Assembly: GCF_000185725.2 (NCBI RefSeq)
Contig: NZ_KI391953.1
Span: 1,666,750 to 1,730,749, forward strand
Source: Segniliparus rugosus ATCC BAA-974
GTDB taxonomy: Bacteria > Actinomycetota > Actinomycetes > Mycobacteriales > Mycobacteriaceae
Direction of reading: 5' to 3'
Length of the DNA stretch: 64,000 nt
Made by a program: the position numbers and the translations under genes. This document shows, one piece after another, positions 1 to 8,052 of this stretch (positions are counted from its first letter, which is position 1; every line of letters starts with the position of its first letter). The notes below the pieces were generated by a model that had not been told where the DNA came from, did no database searches, and saw only the letters and a list, made by a program, of their open reading frames with translations.

Positions 1-1441
1 TCTCGCCGCCGAACGCGCCGCCGATCTCGGCCCCCGAAGTGCCGATGTTGACGTTCGCGATGCCGCAGTCCGAGCCCGCCGCCGACACGAAACGCTCCGC
101 CTCGCGGACGTCGTTGGTGAAGATCGCGGACGAGAGCCCTTGCGGCACGGCGTTGTTGAGCGCGATGGCCTCGTCCAGGTCCGCGTAGGCGAGCACGTAC
201 AGGATCGGCGCGAAGGTCTCGTTCGCGACCACGCCGGTCTGGGCGGGCATCCGCACGACGGCGGGGGAGACGTAATAGGAGTCCCCCTCTCCGACGCGCT
301 CTCCGCCGACGAGCACCTTGCCGCCCTCGGCCTGCGCCTGTTCGAGCGCAGCCGCCATGCCCTCGTACGCGCCCTGATGGATGAGCGGACCGACGAGCAC
401 GCCCTCCTCCAGCGGGTTGCCGACGCGCAGCCCCTGGTACGCGGCGACCAGCCGGGGCAGGAGCTCGTCCACGACGCTCTCGTGGACGATCAGCCTGCGC
501 AGCGTGGTGCAGCGCTGCCCGGCGGTCCCTGCCGCAGCGAAGACGATCCCGCGCAGCGCCAGGTCCAGATCCGCGCTCGGCGCGACGATGACCGCGTTGT
601 TCCCGCCGAGTTCGAGGAGGCTGCGGCCGAACCGGGCGGCCACCCTCGGCCCGACCTCCCGGCCCATCCGGGTCGATCCGGTGGCGGAGACGAGCGCGAC
701 GCGCGGGTCGTCCACCAGCGCCTCGCCCGCCTCGCGCTTGCCGAGGATCAGCTGGTGCGCCTCGGGGTCGTGGCCGGTGTCGGCCAACGCCTTGCGCAGC
801 AAGCCGTGGCAGGCCACAGCGGTGAGCGGGGTCAGCTCCGAAGGCTTCCACACCACGGTGTCCCCGCAGACCAAGGCGAGAGCGGTGTTCCAGGCCCACA
901 CCGCCACCGGGAAGTTGAACGCCGAGATGACTCCGACCACCCCGAGCGGATGCCAGCTTTCGCGCAGCGCGTGGCCGGGCCGTTCAGAGGCGATGGTCTT
1001 GCCGTAGAGCTGGCGGGAGAGCCCCACCGCGAACTCGCAGACGTCGATCATCTCCTGCACTTCGCCGAGCGCTTCGGCGGCGATCTTGCCCGCTTCAAGC
1101 GTGACGAGCCTGCCGAGCGCGTCTTTATGCTCCTTGAGCAGCTCGCCGAGCCTGCGCACGACATGGCCTCGGGCCGGGGCGGGCACGTCGCGCCACTGCG
1201 GGAAGACGCGGTGCGCGGCCTCGATGGCGGCCCCGTAGTCGACGAGGGCTCCGAAGTGGTCGGCTCCGAGCGACCCGATCAGCTCCCCGGTGATCGGCGT
1301 GCGCACGGGGATCGAGCCGAGGCCCGCGCCGACGGGGCCGAAGTGCCAGGGCTGAATGTGCTCGCGCACGTCGAGCGCGGCGAACGAGGCTTCGGCCAGC
1401 TCGCTCAGGGCGCTGTGCGAGGGCGTCGCGGTGGCGGTCAT
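1..1441 (-). CDS. pcd: L-piperidine-6-carboxylate / aminoadipate-semialdehyde dehydrogenase (3' end outside window)
   Basis: NAD(P)-dependent aldehyde dehydrogenase of about 480 visible residues; the C-terminus runs off the left edge. The minus-strand product begins MTATATPSHS and carries the ALDH landmarks: FNFP in the nucleotide-binding region, the catalytic-Glu block LELGGNNA, and the nucleophile Cys in GTAGQRCTTLRR. The GQRCTT form is typical of the AASADH/ALDH7-like group that oxidises piperidine-6-carboxylate to 2-aminoadipate. Its ATG overlaps the stop of the DUF1338 gene by four bases (ATGA), so the two are co-translated. With lat and lrpA close by, a role in lysine breakdown is well supported; exact substrate is inferred from family and context. 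Confidence 0.9.
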   Translation of the reverse strand, partial: MTATATPSHSALSELAEASFAALDVREHIQPWHFGPVGAGLGSIPVRTPITGELIGSLGADHFGALVDYGAAIEAAHRVFPQWRDVPAPARGHVVRRLGELLKEHKDALGRLVTLEAGKIAAEALGEVQEMIDVCEFAVGLSRQLYGKTIASERPGHALRESWHPLGVVGVISAFNFPVAVWAWNTALALVCGDTVVWKPSELTPLTAVACHGLLRKALADTGHDPEAHQLILGKREAGEALVDDPRVALVSATGSTRMGREVGPRVAARFGRSLLELGGNNAVIVAPSADLDLALRGIVFAAAGTAGQRCTTLRRLIVHESVVDELLPRLVAAYQGLRVGNPLEEGVLVGPLIHQGAYEGMAAALEQAQAEGGKVLVGGERVGEGDSYYVSPAVVRMPAQTGVVANETFAPILYVLAYADLDEAIALNNAVPQGLSSAIFTNDVREAERFVSAAGSDCGIANVNIGTSGAEIGGAFGGE

Positions 1442-2808
1442 CGGGGGACTCCTATCTGGTTGTGATCTGCGTCGAAAGGGCTCAAGGGGCCGAGCGCGGC
1501 GGCCACAGCGGCTCGGGAGGCCCGCTCTTGCTCGCGGTAGAGCTGGTACGGGTCGAGGATGTCGCGCCCGATGGCCCCGGAGAGCCAGTCCTGGTCGTAG
1601 TCGGCTTCCGGGGGCAGCGACGGCGCGTCCTGGCCTTCGTCCAGATTGGACTGGAAGATCCCCGCCGCGCTGCGCGGCAGGAAGTCCTCGTAGACGATCG
1701 GGGACGCGTGCACGACGCCATGGGCTTCGACGCGGTACGTGAAGAAGCCGAGCCCGTCCCCGGCCAGCTCCGCCTCGGTGGCCGGGAAGAAGTCCGGCCA
1801 CACCCGCGCCGCCGCCTCCTGGCCGGTCAGAGACTCGGCGGCGCGGAGCTTGTCCGCCGCGAGCACGGCTTGGTCGTAGCGGTCACGGCCTGCCTCGGTG
1901 AGCGCGATCCCGCGCGCCTCGACCTCGCCGAAGCGGACCCGGAGGCTGCCGGGCCGGACCGTCCCGTCGGACTCGCGGAACATCCTCGGCTCGTCAAGGG
2001 CGCGGAAGGAGGTCTGGCGCAAGAGCACGTCCGGACCGTCCCAGCGCGGCGGGCCCTGGATCTCGTCGATCATCTTCAGGCCCTTCGCCGCGAGGCGGCG
2101 GTAGAGCTCGTCGATGTCGAGGACCCTCGGCGTGAGGTGGTTGATGTGGGTGGAGGCCACGCCGCCGATGTCCGCGGCCACCGCCGAGATCGCTTCGAGC
2201 TCGCGGTACCACGGGCCGTCGATCGGCTCGGGGGAGAGGACGAACGCGCCCGAGGCGAGCCCGACGAACTCCTGCGCCTGCTCCTCGGGCAAACCGCCCT
2301 CGCCCGCCGCGCGGTCGGCGAGCTCCAAAAGGCGCGGGGGGAAGAGCCGACGGCGGGCGAGGAAGGCCTCCAGGCGCGGTCGCAGGCCGTCGTCGAAGAA
2401 AGCCGGGTCACGGGTGGCGAGCATGGAGGTGAACACCCGGAACGGGTTGCGCTCGAGCTCGGCCGGGTCGACCGGACGGAACGCGGTGGAGACCACCGGC
2501 ACGGGGACGGGTTTCGCGTCGCGCAGGTCGTAGAACCCGACCGGGAACATGCCGAACCCGGCGAAGACGCGCGAGACCTGGGCGAGCTCGGCCGGAGTGC
2601 CGACCCGGATCGCCCCGTGCCGCTCGGCCCCGATCCTTCCCGCGCCGCCCAGCGCCTCGGCTCCGGGGGACGCTCCCCGCGCGGACCACCAGCTCCGGTT
2701 CACTTCCTCGGCGACGTCAACCAGCGTCGTGTAGGCGGGCACTTCGCGGCCGTAATGCGCGGAAAGGCGCTCGGCGAAACGGGCTCGTAGCGCGTGCGGC
2801 TCGATCAT
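1438..2808 (-). CDS. hglS: DUF1338 / HglS-type 2-oxoadipate dioxygenase-decarboxylase
   Basis: 456 residues, full length for the DUF1338 (YdcJ/HglS) family, Fe(II) enzymes with a VOC-like fold that convert 2-oxoadipate to 2-hydroxyglutarate in lysine degradation. Visible landmarks are ERHGAIRVGT near residue 63 and STHINHLTPR near residue 219, which should supply two metal-ligand histidines, and VEARGIALTEAGR, which should supply the Glu. The first gene of a two-gene minus-strand unit with pcd (ATGA overlap). Its ATG lies only 16 bases from the divergent lrpA start, with a GGAAGG/AGGAG ribosome site directly upstream, so the promoters of the two genes must overlap. Assignment is from family resemblance and context; substrate not proven. 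Confidence 0.82.
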   Translation of the reverse strand: MIEPHALRARFAERLSAHYGREVPAYTTLVDVAEEVNRSWWSARGASPGAEALGGAGRIGAERHGAIRVGTPAELAQVSRVFAGFGMFPVGFYDLRDAKPVPVPVVSTAFRPVDPAELERNPFRVFTSMLATRDPAFFDDGLRPRLEAFLARRRLFPPRLLELADRAAGEGGLPEEQAQEFVGLASGAFVLSPEPIDGPWYRELEAISAVAADIGGVASTHINHLTPRVLDIDELYRRLAAKGLKMIDEIQGPPRWDGPDVLLRQTSFRALDEPRMFRESDGTVRPGSLRVRFGEVEARGIALTEAGRDRYDQAVLAADKLRAAESLTGQEAAARVWPDFFPATEAELAGDGLGFFTYRVEAHGVVHASPIVYEDFLPRSAAGIFQSNLDEGQDAPSLPPEADYDQDWLSGAIGRDILDPYQLYREQERASRAAVAAALGPLSPFDADHNQIGVPR

Positions 2809-2824
2809 CTCCTACCCTTCCTGC

Positions 2825-3331
2825 ATGCCTTCTGATTCTTCGCCGCCGCCCGCCGAGGGCGCCTCGTCCGCCCCGCAGCCCGAACCCGTCCGCATCGACG
2901 AGCTCGACCGGCTCCTGGTGCGCGAGCTGGTCGCGGACGGGCGGGCGACGCTCGCCGAGCTGGCCAAGGCGACGGGGCTGTCCGTCTCCGCGGTCCAGTC
3001 CCGGGTGCGCAGGCTGGAGGCGAAGGGCGTGATCGCCCGGTACACCGCCACGGTGGACCACGAGGCGCTGGGCCGTCCGCTCTCCGCTTTCGTCGCCATC
3101 ACGCCTTTCGATCCTTCCGCTCCGGACACCGCCCCTGAGCTGCTCAAGGACATCCCTGGTGTGCAGGCCTGCTACTCCGTGGCCGGCGAGGAGAGCTACA
3201 TCCTCTTCGTCCGAACCAGCTCGCCAAGGGAGCTGGAGCGGCTGCTGCAGCAGATCCGCTCCACGGCCGCGGTGAGCACCAGGAGCACCATCATCCTCCA
3301 GACATTCTACGACCACGTGCAGGGCGTCTAG
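2825..3331 (+). CDS. lrpA: Lrp/AsnC-family transcriptional regulator (LrpA)
   Basis: 168 residues: a proline-rich N-terminal tail of about 20 residues that is longer than in the mycobacterial homologue, a winged helix-turn-helix (LDRLLVRELVADGRATLAEL, then GLSVSAVQSRVRRLEAKGVI), and a C-terminal RAM effector-binding domain (YSVAGEESYILFVRTSS). It closely resembles M. tuberculosis LrpA, which lies beside lat and responds to amino acids. The next gene is lat on the same strand; hglS-pcd diverge upstream. The likely role is lysine- or amino-acid-responsive control of both flanking units; the inference rests on position. No alternative start precedes the conserved domain, so ATG 2825 is kept. Confidence 0.9.
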   Translation: MPSDSSPPPAEGASSAPQPEPVRIDELDRLLVRELVADGRATLAELAKATGLSVSAVQSRVRRLEAKGVIARYTATVDHEALGRPLSAFVAITPFDPSAPDTAPELLKDIPGVQACYSVAGEESYILFVRTSSPRELERLLQQIRSTAAVSTRSTIILQTFYDHVQGV

Positions 3332-3366
3332 CGTGAAACTGTAGCGCATCGCGGCAAGTGTGTGAT

Positions 3367-3414
3367 AATTTTTCCGACTCTTTCATAGAAATATCGTAAA
3401 AATTCTGTTATCAT
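3367..3414 (+). promoter_or_regulatory. lat promoter with AT-rich inverted repeat
   Basis: The 89-base lrpA-lat gap is strikingly AT-rich for this genome. It holds a TATCAT -10-like hexamer at 3409-3414, six bases before the lat ATG, which would place transcription initiation at or near the start codon (leaderless mRNA). Upstream, AATTTTT (3367-3373) and AAAAATT (3398-3404) form an inverted repeat with AT-rich spacing, the kind of site Lrp proteins favour. No good -35 is seen. Confidence 0.5.
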
Positions 3415-3420
3415 AGTGGC

Positions 3421-4788
3421 ATGACCGCTCTCTTTTCCGCTAGCGCCGTCTCCTGCGCGGCGGCTTCCTCCGAAGTCGAGCCCGGCCGGGTTCTCGAATC
3501 GTTGGCGAAGTCGCAGCTGGTCGACGGGTTCCCCCTCGTCCTCGATCTGGCGCGCTCCCACGGGAGCTGGCTCGTGGACGAGCGGGACGGGGCCAATTAC
3601 CTGGACATGTTCGGGTTTTTCGCCTCGAACGCCCTGGGGATGAACCATCCTGCGCTCGCCGAGGACGAGGACTTCGTCGCCGAGCTGGGCCGGGCCGCGC
3701 TCAGCAAGCCGTCGAACTCGGACGTGTACACCACGCCGATGGCCAGGTTTGTCGAAGCGTTCCGCCGGATCCTCGGTGTTCCCGAGCTGCCGCGCCTCTT
3801 CTTCATCGACGGCGGCGCGCTGGCGGTGGAAAACGCGCTGAAGGTCGCGTTCGACTGGAAGAGCCAGCGCAACGAGGCCGAGGGCCGCCTCGGCCCGGAC
3901 GGCAAGCCGCTCGGCACGAAAGTGCTGCACTTGACCGGCGCGTTCCACGGGCGCAGCGGCTACACGATGTCGCTGACGAACACTGACCCGGCTAAAACGG
4001 ACCGGTTCCCGAAGTTCGACTGGCCAAGGATCGAGGCCCCGCACACCGGGCTCGCCGACGTCGAGGCGGCGGAGGAGCGCGCCCTCGACCAGATTCGGGC
4101 GGCGTTCGCCGCGCACCTGCACGACATCGCCTGTTTCATCGCGGAGCCGATCCAGGGCGAGGGCGGCGACCGGCATTTGCGTCCCGAGTTCCTGCTCGCC
4201 GTGCAGGGGCTCTGCCGCGAGCACGACGCGCTTTTCGTCCTGGACGAGGTGCAGACCGGGGTCGGGATGACCGGGACGATGTGGGCGCACCTCGGCCTCG
4301 GCCTTGAGCCGGACATCGTCGCCTTCGGCAAGAAGACCCAGGTTTGCGGCATTATGGCGGGCCGAAGGGTGGAAGATCTCGCGACCAACGCGATGCGCGT
4401 GAGCTCCCGGATCAACTCCACCTGGGGCGGCAACCTCGCGGACATGGTGCGCGCCCGGCGGATCTACGAGGTCATCGAGGCCGAGAATCTGGTCGACCGC
4501 GCGGCGAGGCTTGGCGAAATCCTGCTCGAAGGCCTCGAAGACCTCGCCGAGCGGCGCCCGAACCTCGTCGCCCATCCTCGCGGGCGGGGCCTGATGTGCG
4601 CGATCGACCTGCCGAGCGCCGAGATCCGCAATGCCGTGGTGGCCGACCTCTTCGAGCGGGAGCAGGTCATCATCCTCGGGACGGGGGAGCGGGGCATCCG
4701 CTTCCGCCCGACGCTCACGGTCACAGAGGAGGAGCTGGCGCTCGCGCTCGGCGCCCTCGACCGCGCGCTGGGCCGGGTGTCCGTCTAG
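3421..4788 (+). CDS. lat: L-lysine 6-aminotransferase
   Basis: 455-residue class III PLP aminotransferase that moves the epsilon-amino group of lysine to 2-oxoglutarate, giving aminoadipate semialdehyde / piperidine-6-carboxylate, the substrate of Pcd. Near-diagnostic blocks shared with mycobacterial Lat are NKPSNSDVY-like SKPSNSDVY, GALAVENALK, HGRSGYTMSLTNT, DEVQTG and the Schiff-base lysine in AFGKKTQVCG. Length matches the family. The ATG is preceded by no Shine-Dalgarno and sits where the promoter predicts a leaderless start. Together with lrpA, hglS and pcd it makes a compact lysine catabolic locus. Confidence 0.95.
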   Translation: MTALFSASAVSCAAASSEVEPGRVLESLAKSQLVDGFPLVLDLARSHGSWLVDERDGANYLDMFGFFASNALGMNHPALAEDEDFVAELGRAALSKPSNSDVYTTPMARFVEAFRRILGVPELPRLFFIDGGALAVENALKVAFDWKSQRNEAEGRLGPDGKPLGTKVLHLTGAFHGRSGYTMSLTNTDPAKTDRFPKFDWPRIEAPHTGLADVEAAEERALDQIRAAFAAHLHDIACFIAEPIQGEGGDRHLRPEFLLAVQGLCREHDALFVLDEVQTGVGMTGTMWAHLGLGLEPDIVAFGKKTQVCGIMAGRRVEDLATNAMRVSSRINSTWGGNLADMVRARRIYEVIEAENLVDRAARLGEILLEGLEDLAERRPNLVAHPRGRGLMCAIDLPSAEIRNAVVADLFEREQVIILGTGERGIRFRPTLTVTEEELALALGALDRALGRVSV

Positions 4789-4820
4789 ACTCCGCGCATC
4801 TCGAAGACGCGGCATGACGG

Positions 4821-4866
4821 CAGGCGCGTCGCGCCTGTGCGCGGGAGGGCCCGACGGGCTCGGGCC
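4821..4866. terminator. Two GC-rich hairpins between convergent lat and ltrA
   Basis: Between converging genes lie CAGGCGC-gtc-GCGCCTG (4821-4837) and GGCCCGA-cgggc-TCGGGCC (4848-4866). Neither has a U-run on either strand. Position between two gene ends suggests a bidirectional, U-tract-less terminator. Confidence 0.45.
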
Positions 4867-4905
4867 TCGCCCGGAAGAAGAGCCCAGGGGAAACGACGGG
4901 GCTGC

Positions 4906-6102
4906 TCAGCAGGGGAGGGCGGCGTCTTCGCTGCCGCCCTCGTCCGCCGTGGCGGTCTGCGGTTCGCAGAGGATGTTCAACAGGGACACGAGGGAGGTCA
5001 AGAGCACGGCGGTGAGAACCTCCGGCCACGGGGTGAACGAGCTCGCGAGGACCAGCGCCGCTGTGACCGGGAAGCAGGCCGACGTGAGCGCGGTCGTCGT
5101 GGACCGGTCGAACTGCAACAGCCAGACGCCGAGCACGTAGACGGCGACGGGGACGGTGAGCGCGAGACTGTTCAACAGGATGTGCTCGCGGGCGGCCAAA
5201 TGCTCGCTCAGCACACCGATCGCCGCGCCGACTGCCGCGCCGCTCGCATAGATCCAATAGTGCCCGAAGCCCCATGTCATGGAGGTGCGGAGGTTGTTGA
5301 GCTGGTTGTGCGCCGGACGCTCGAAGTAGAGCCACCACATGGCGAACAGGATCACGATGGCGGAAGCCGACAGGATGAGCGCGTTGCTCAGCACATGCTC
5401 CTCCGCCATGCCCTCGCGGATGGCTGTGGCCGAACCCGAGACGGCTTCGCCGAGCACGATGATGGTGAAGAGGCCGTAGCGCTCTGAGATGTGGTGCGGA
5501 TGCCATGGGGTGGGTTTGGTCTGTTCGGCCCAGGTGGGGACAAGGATCTCGAAGGCCGCCCCGATCCAGAAGTACCAGGAGAAGATGGGGCTGCCGAGTG
5601 CTTCGAGCATGATGAACCAGAGCGCTTGGGCCGCGACGATCCCCACCGCGTAACGGATCGCGGTGACCCGGTACGCCGGCTCGGAGACGGCGACGCGGAG
5701 CCATTGCGCGACGAGCGCCAGACGCATCACCCCGTAACCCGCGACGATCACCGGGCCGCCAAGGCGGTCCGCGTCGAAGGCTCCCGCCGCGACGATGAGG
5801 GCTCCTGCGATCTGCACCATGGTCGTGATCCGGTACAGCGCGTCGTCCGCGTCGAACGCGGAGGCGAACCAGCTGAAGTTGAGCCAGCCCCACCAGACGG
5901 CGAAGAAGACCTGGAAGAACCCGATCAGGCCGTGGCGCCAATCGCCTTGGGCGATGTGATGCTCCAAGTAGTGCGCCGCGCCGGACACGGCGACCACAAA
6001 GCACAAGTCGAAGAGCAGCTCCAGCGGGGTGGCCGCGCGGTGTTCTTCTTCGGGGTCTCGAGCTGTCATGCGGCGCAGGCCGGACAAGAGCGGGGAGTTC
6101 AT
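4906..6102 (-). CDS. Low-temperature-requirement A (LtrA)-like membrane protein
   Basis: About 398 residues with roughly ten hydrophobic segments spread evenly after a soluble N-terminus. The signature of the family is plain: EEEHRAATPLELLFDLCFVV, then GFFQVFFAVWWGWLNFSWFA and a later SERYGLFTIIVLGEA. LtrA proteins are integral membrane proteins of unsettled function, first linked to growth of Listeria at low temperature. I start at the ATG giving MNSPLLSG; an upstream in-frame ATG at 6150 (MARKVASP) is possible but would place the start three bases from the TetR operator. Divergent from the TetR gene, so it may be one of that regulator's targets. Confidence 0.8.
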   Translation of the reverse strand: MNSPLLSGLRRMTARDPEEEHRAATPLELLFDLCFVVAVSGAAHYLEHHIAQGDWRHGLIGFFQVFFAVWWGWLNFSWFASAFDADDALYRITTMVQIAGALIVAAGAFDADRLGGPVIVAGYGVMRLALVAQWLRVAVSEPAYRVTAIRYAVGIVAAQALWFIMLEALGSPIFSWYFWIGAAFEILVPTWAEQTKPTPWHPHHISERYGLFTIIVLGEAVSGSATAIREGMAEEHVLSNALILSASAIVILFAMWWLYFERPAHNQLNNLRTSMTWGFGHYWIYASGAAVGAAIGVLSEHLAAREHILLNSLALTVPVAVYVLGVWLLQFDRSTTTALTSACFPVTAALVLASSFTPWPEVLTAVLLTSLVSLLNILCEPQTATADEGGSEDAALPC

Positions 6103-6153
6103 GCCATGAGTCTCGCAAGCGGCGCCGGGGCTGGCAACTTTTCTCGCCATGCA

Positions 6154-6177
6154 TTAACCTACACATATGTCGGTTAA
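6154..6177. promoter_or_regulatory. Palindromic operator over the tetR start codon
   Basis: An imperfect 24-base palindrome, TTAACC at 6154-6159 and GGTTAA at 6172-6177, with 10 of 12 half-site bases matching (TTAACCTACACA against TTAACCGACATA on the other strand). It encloses the tetR ATG at 6167. This is the size and symmetry of a TetR site; autoregulation, and control of divergent ltrA, are inferred. Confidence 0.6.
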
Positions 6178-6817
6178 CACGAGCGGATCGGCCCCGACGC
6201 AGGGCCGCCCGGCGGCGCGGCAGACCCGACTGAAGGGTCCGCAGCGTCGGCTGCTGGTGGTCGAGGCCGCCCGTGCCGCGTTCGTCGAACAGGGCTACGA
6301 CGGTGTCTCGATGAACGACATCGCGCAGCGGGCGGGGGTCGCCCGACCGGTGCTCTACGACCATTTCCCCTCGAAAAAAGCGCTGATGCTGTCGCTGCTC
6401 ACGGAGGAGACCGAACTGCTGCTGGCGCGGATCGGCAAGCAGGTGCGCGGCGACGGGACCCCGGAGGAGCGCATGCGCGGCGCGCTCGACGCGTACTTCG
6501 CGTTCTTGTCCGAGCGGCCGTTGGCGGCGCGGATCTTCCAGGGGGGCTCGTCGACCGAGCCGGACGTCGCCGAGGCCGCGCAGCGCATGCGCGAGCTCGC
6601 CCGAAGCGGCACCGCCGCGCTGCTCGGGCACATTGGCGGGGTCGCGCGGGAGGTCGCCGCCGCATCGCTCGTCGCGTCGGTGATCGCGGTGGCCGATTGG
6701 TGGGCGAAGCGGCCGGACGTGCCGAGGGCGGATGTGGTCGACACGACCATGGGGCTGCTCTGGCCAGGTGTGAGCCAGACCTTGTCCGCCGCGCGGCGGA
6801 CTCCGGAAGAGAGATAG
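6167..6817 (+). CDS. TetR-family transcriptional regulator
   Basis: 216 residues with a standard N-terminal TetR DNA-binding domain: VVEAARAAFVEQGYDGVSMN then DIAQRAGVARPVLYDHFPSK as the helix-turn-helix (about residues 30-72), followed by a helical ligand-binding domain. The start codon lies inside a palindrome that probably is its own operator. Six bases after its stop the MpaB-like oxygenase begins, so regulator and oxygenase are one unit, an arrangement also known for TetR repressors of latex-clearing oxygenases. Ligand unknown. Confidence 0.88.
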   Translation: MSVNTSGSAPTQGRPAARQTRLKGPQRRLLVVEAARAAFVEQGYDGVSMNDIAQRAGVARPVLYDHFPSKKALMLSLLTEETELLLARIGKQVRGDGTPEERMRGALDAYFAFLSERPLAARIFQGGSSTEPDVAEAAQRMRELARSGTAALLGHIGGVAREVAAASLVASVIAVADWWAKRPDVPRADVVDTTMGLLWPGVSQTLSAARRTPEER

Positions 6818-6823
6818 GAAGAC

Positions 6824-7750
6824 ATGGCCCCGATATCGGAACAAGAGAGCTTGGCGCGAGGGAACTCGGTCGCGCGCGCCGCCGCCGCGACATTCGAGAA
6901 GAGCGCGCAATGGGACGTGTCCGCCCCGCTCGGACCGGGGTCGCTCACCTGGGAGCATTTCGGCGACCTTCGCTCGTTCCTGTTGCTCGGCAGGGCCGGA
7001 ACCCTGCAGAACATGCACCCGGTCCTCGACACGGCGCTGCGCCAGCACTCCAATTTCTTCGCCGACCCCATGGACCGGTTCCGCCGTTCCGTCGAGCCGA
7101 TCCTCTCGATGATCTACGCCGCCGACCCCGAGCGCCGGGCCGAGGTCGTGCGCGACTTCCACAAGCCGATCAAGGGCACGGCGGACGACGGGGCCCGATA
7201 CCACGCGCTGGACCCGGACGTCTATTGGTGGACCCACGTGACCTTCTACGAGTCGATCATCGCCACGCAGGAGATCTTCGGCAAACCGTTCACCGAGGAG
7301 CAGAAGCGGCAGATCGTGGCCGAAGGGATGTCCTGGTGGCGGCTGTACGGGATGAGCGAGCGCCCCGCGTTCGGGACGTACGAGGACTTCCAGCGGTACT
7401 GGGCGCACATGTTGCGCGACGTGCTCGGCCGCAACTTCACGACGGACTTCTCCAGGGACATCCACCGCAAGAAGATCCCCGCCCCGCCCTTCCTGCCCAA
7501 GTGGATCTGGCCCCTGCTGCGCTACCCGGTCATGGCGCTCGGCGGATGGGTCACCTCAGGCAGTATGCCGCCGGAGGCGCGCGAGATCCTCGGCTGGCGG
7601 TGGACCCGGCTGGACGCGGCCGGCTTCGCGGTCTTCCGCAGGGCGGTCCGGGTCGGCTGGCTCCTGCTGCCTCGCAAGCAGCGCTATATCTCCGTCTCGT
7701 GGCAGGGCATGGAGCGCGTCCGGCGGCAGGCGGCTACTGTAGGGGCATGA
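6824..7750 (+). CDS. Oxygenase MpaB/Lcp-like family protein (DUF2236)
   Basis: 308 residues of the DUF2236 family, which includes fungal MpaB and the heme-b rubber oxygenase Lcp. Family traits are an N-terminal stretch with FLLLGRAGTLQNMHP, the DRFRRSVEPILSMIY block, and the HALDPDVYWWTHVTFYESI segment followed by WWRLYGMSERP. No signal peptide is visible, so it is probably cytosolic or membrane-peripheral. It lies between tetR and a small ABM monooxygenase (ATGA overlap), all one transcription unit. Substrate cannot be read from sequence; hydrophobic prenyl or lipid substrates are plausible from the family. A second, longer paralogue lies at 16451-17872. Confidence 0.8.
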   Translation: MAPISEQESLARGNSVARAAAATFEKSAQWDVSAPLGPGSLTWEHFGDLRSFLLLGRAGTLQNMHPVLDTALRQHSNFFADPMDRFRRSVEPILSMIYAADPERRAEVVRDFHKPIKGTADDGARYHALDPDVYWWTHVTFYESIIATQEIFGKPFTEEQKRQIVAEGMSWWRLYGMSERPAFGTYEDFQRYWAHMLRDVLGRNFTTDFSRDIHRKKIPAPPFLPKWIWPLLRYPVMALGGWVTSGSMPPEAREILGWRWTRLDAAGFAVFRRAVRVGWLLLPRKQRYISVSWQGMERVRRQAATVGA

Positions 7751-8052
7751 GCGTTGTCGTGGTCGCCGTCCTCACTCCGAAGCCGGATCGTCGCGGCGAG
7801 GTCCGCGCGGCGCTGGTCGAGGCCGTCGAGGCCACGCACCACGAGCCCGGCTGCGAGCTGTACAGCCTCAACGAGAACGACGGGGCGTTCGTGTTCGTGG
7901 AGCGGTGGGCGAGCCGGGAGGCGTTGGACGCGCATCTCGCCGGGCCGGTGCTCAAGAAGCTCGGCGCGGTGTTCGCGGACGCGGTTGTCGACTCGAACGT
8001 CCAGATTCTGAGCCCCGTGGCGGCGGGAGACCCCGCGAAGTCCTCTGTCTGA
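7747..8052 (+). CDS. Antibiotic-biosynthesis-monooxygenase (ABM) domain protein
   Basis: 101-residue single ABM/YgiN-type ferredoxin-like fold protein: KPDRRGEVRAAL, HHEPGCELYSLNEND, FVFVERWASREALDAHLAG. Such proteins act as cofactor-independent quinone or quinol oxygenases or as small heme or aldehyde handlers; none can be chosen here. The ATG overlaps the oxygenase stop (ATGA), tying it to the oxygenase. Its own end overlaps the likely CTG start of the protein kinase. Confidence 0.82.
   Translation: MSVVVVAVLTPKPDRRGEVRAALVEAVEATHHEPGCELYSLNENDGAFVFVERWASREALDAHLAGPVLKKLGAVFADAVVDSNVQILSPVAAGDPAKSSV

Noticed and set aside
4721-7465. Long minus-strand frame across ltrA, tetR and the oxygenase
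   Set aside because: Overlaps three real genes in other frames or strands and has low-complexity Arg/Pro content.
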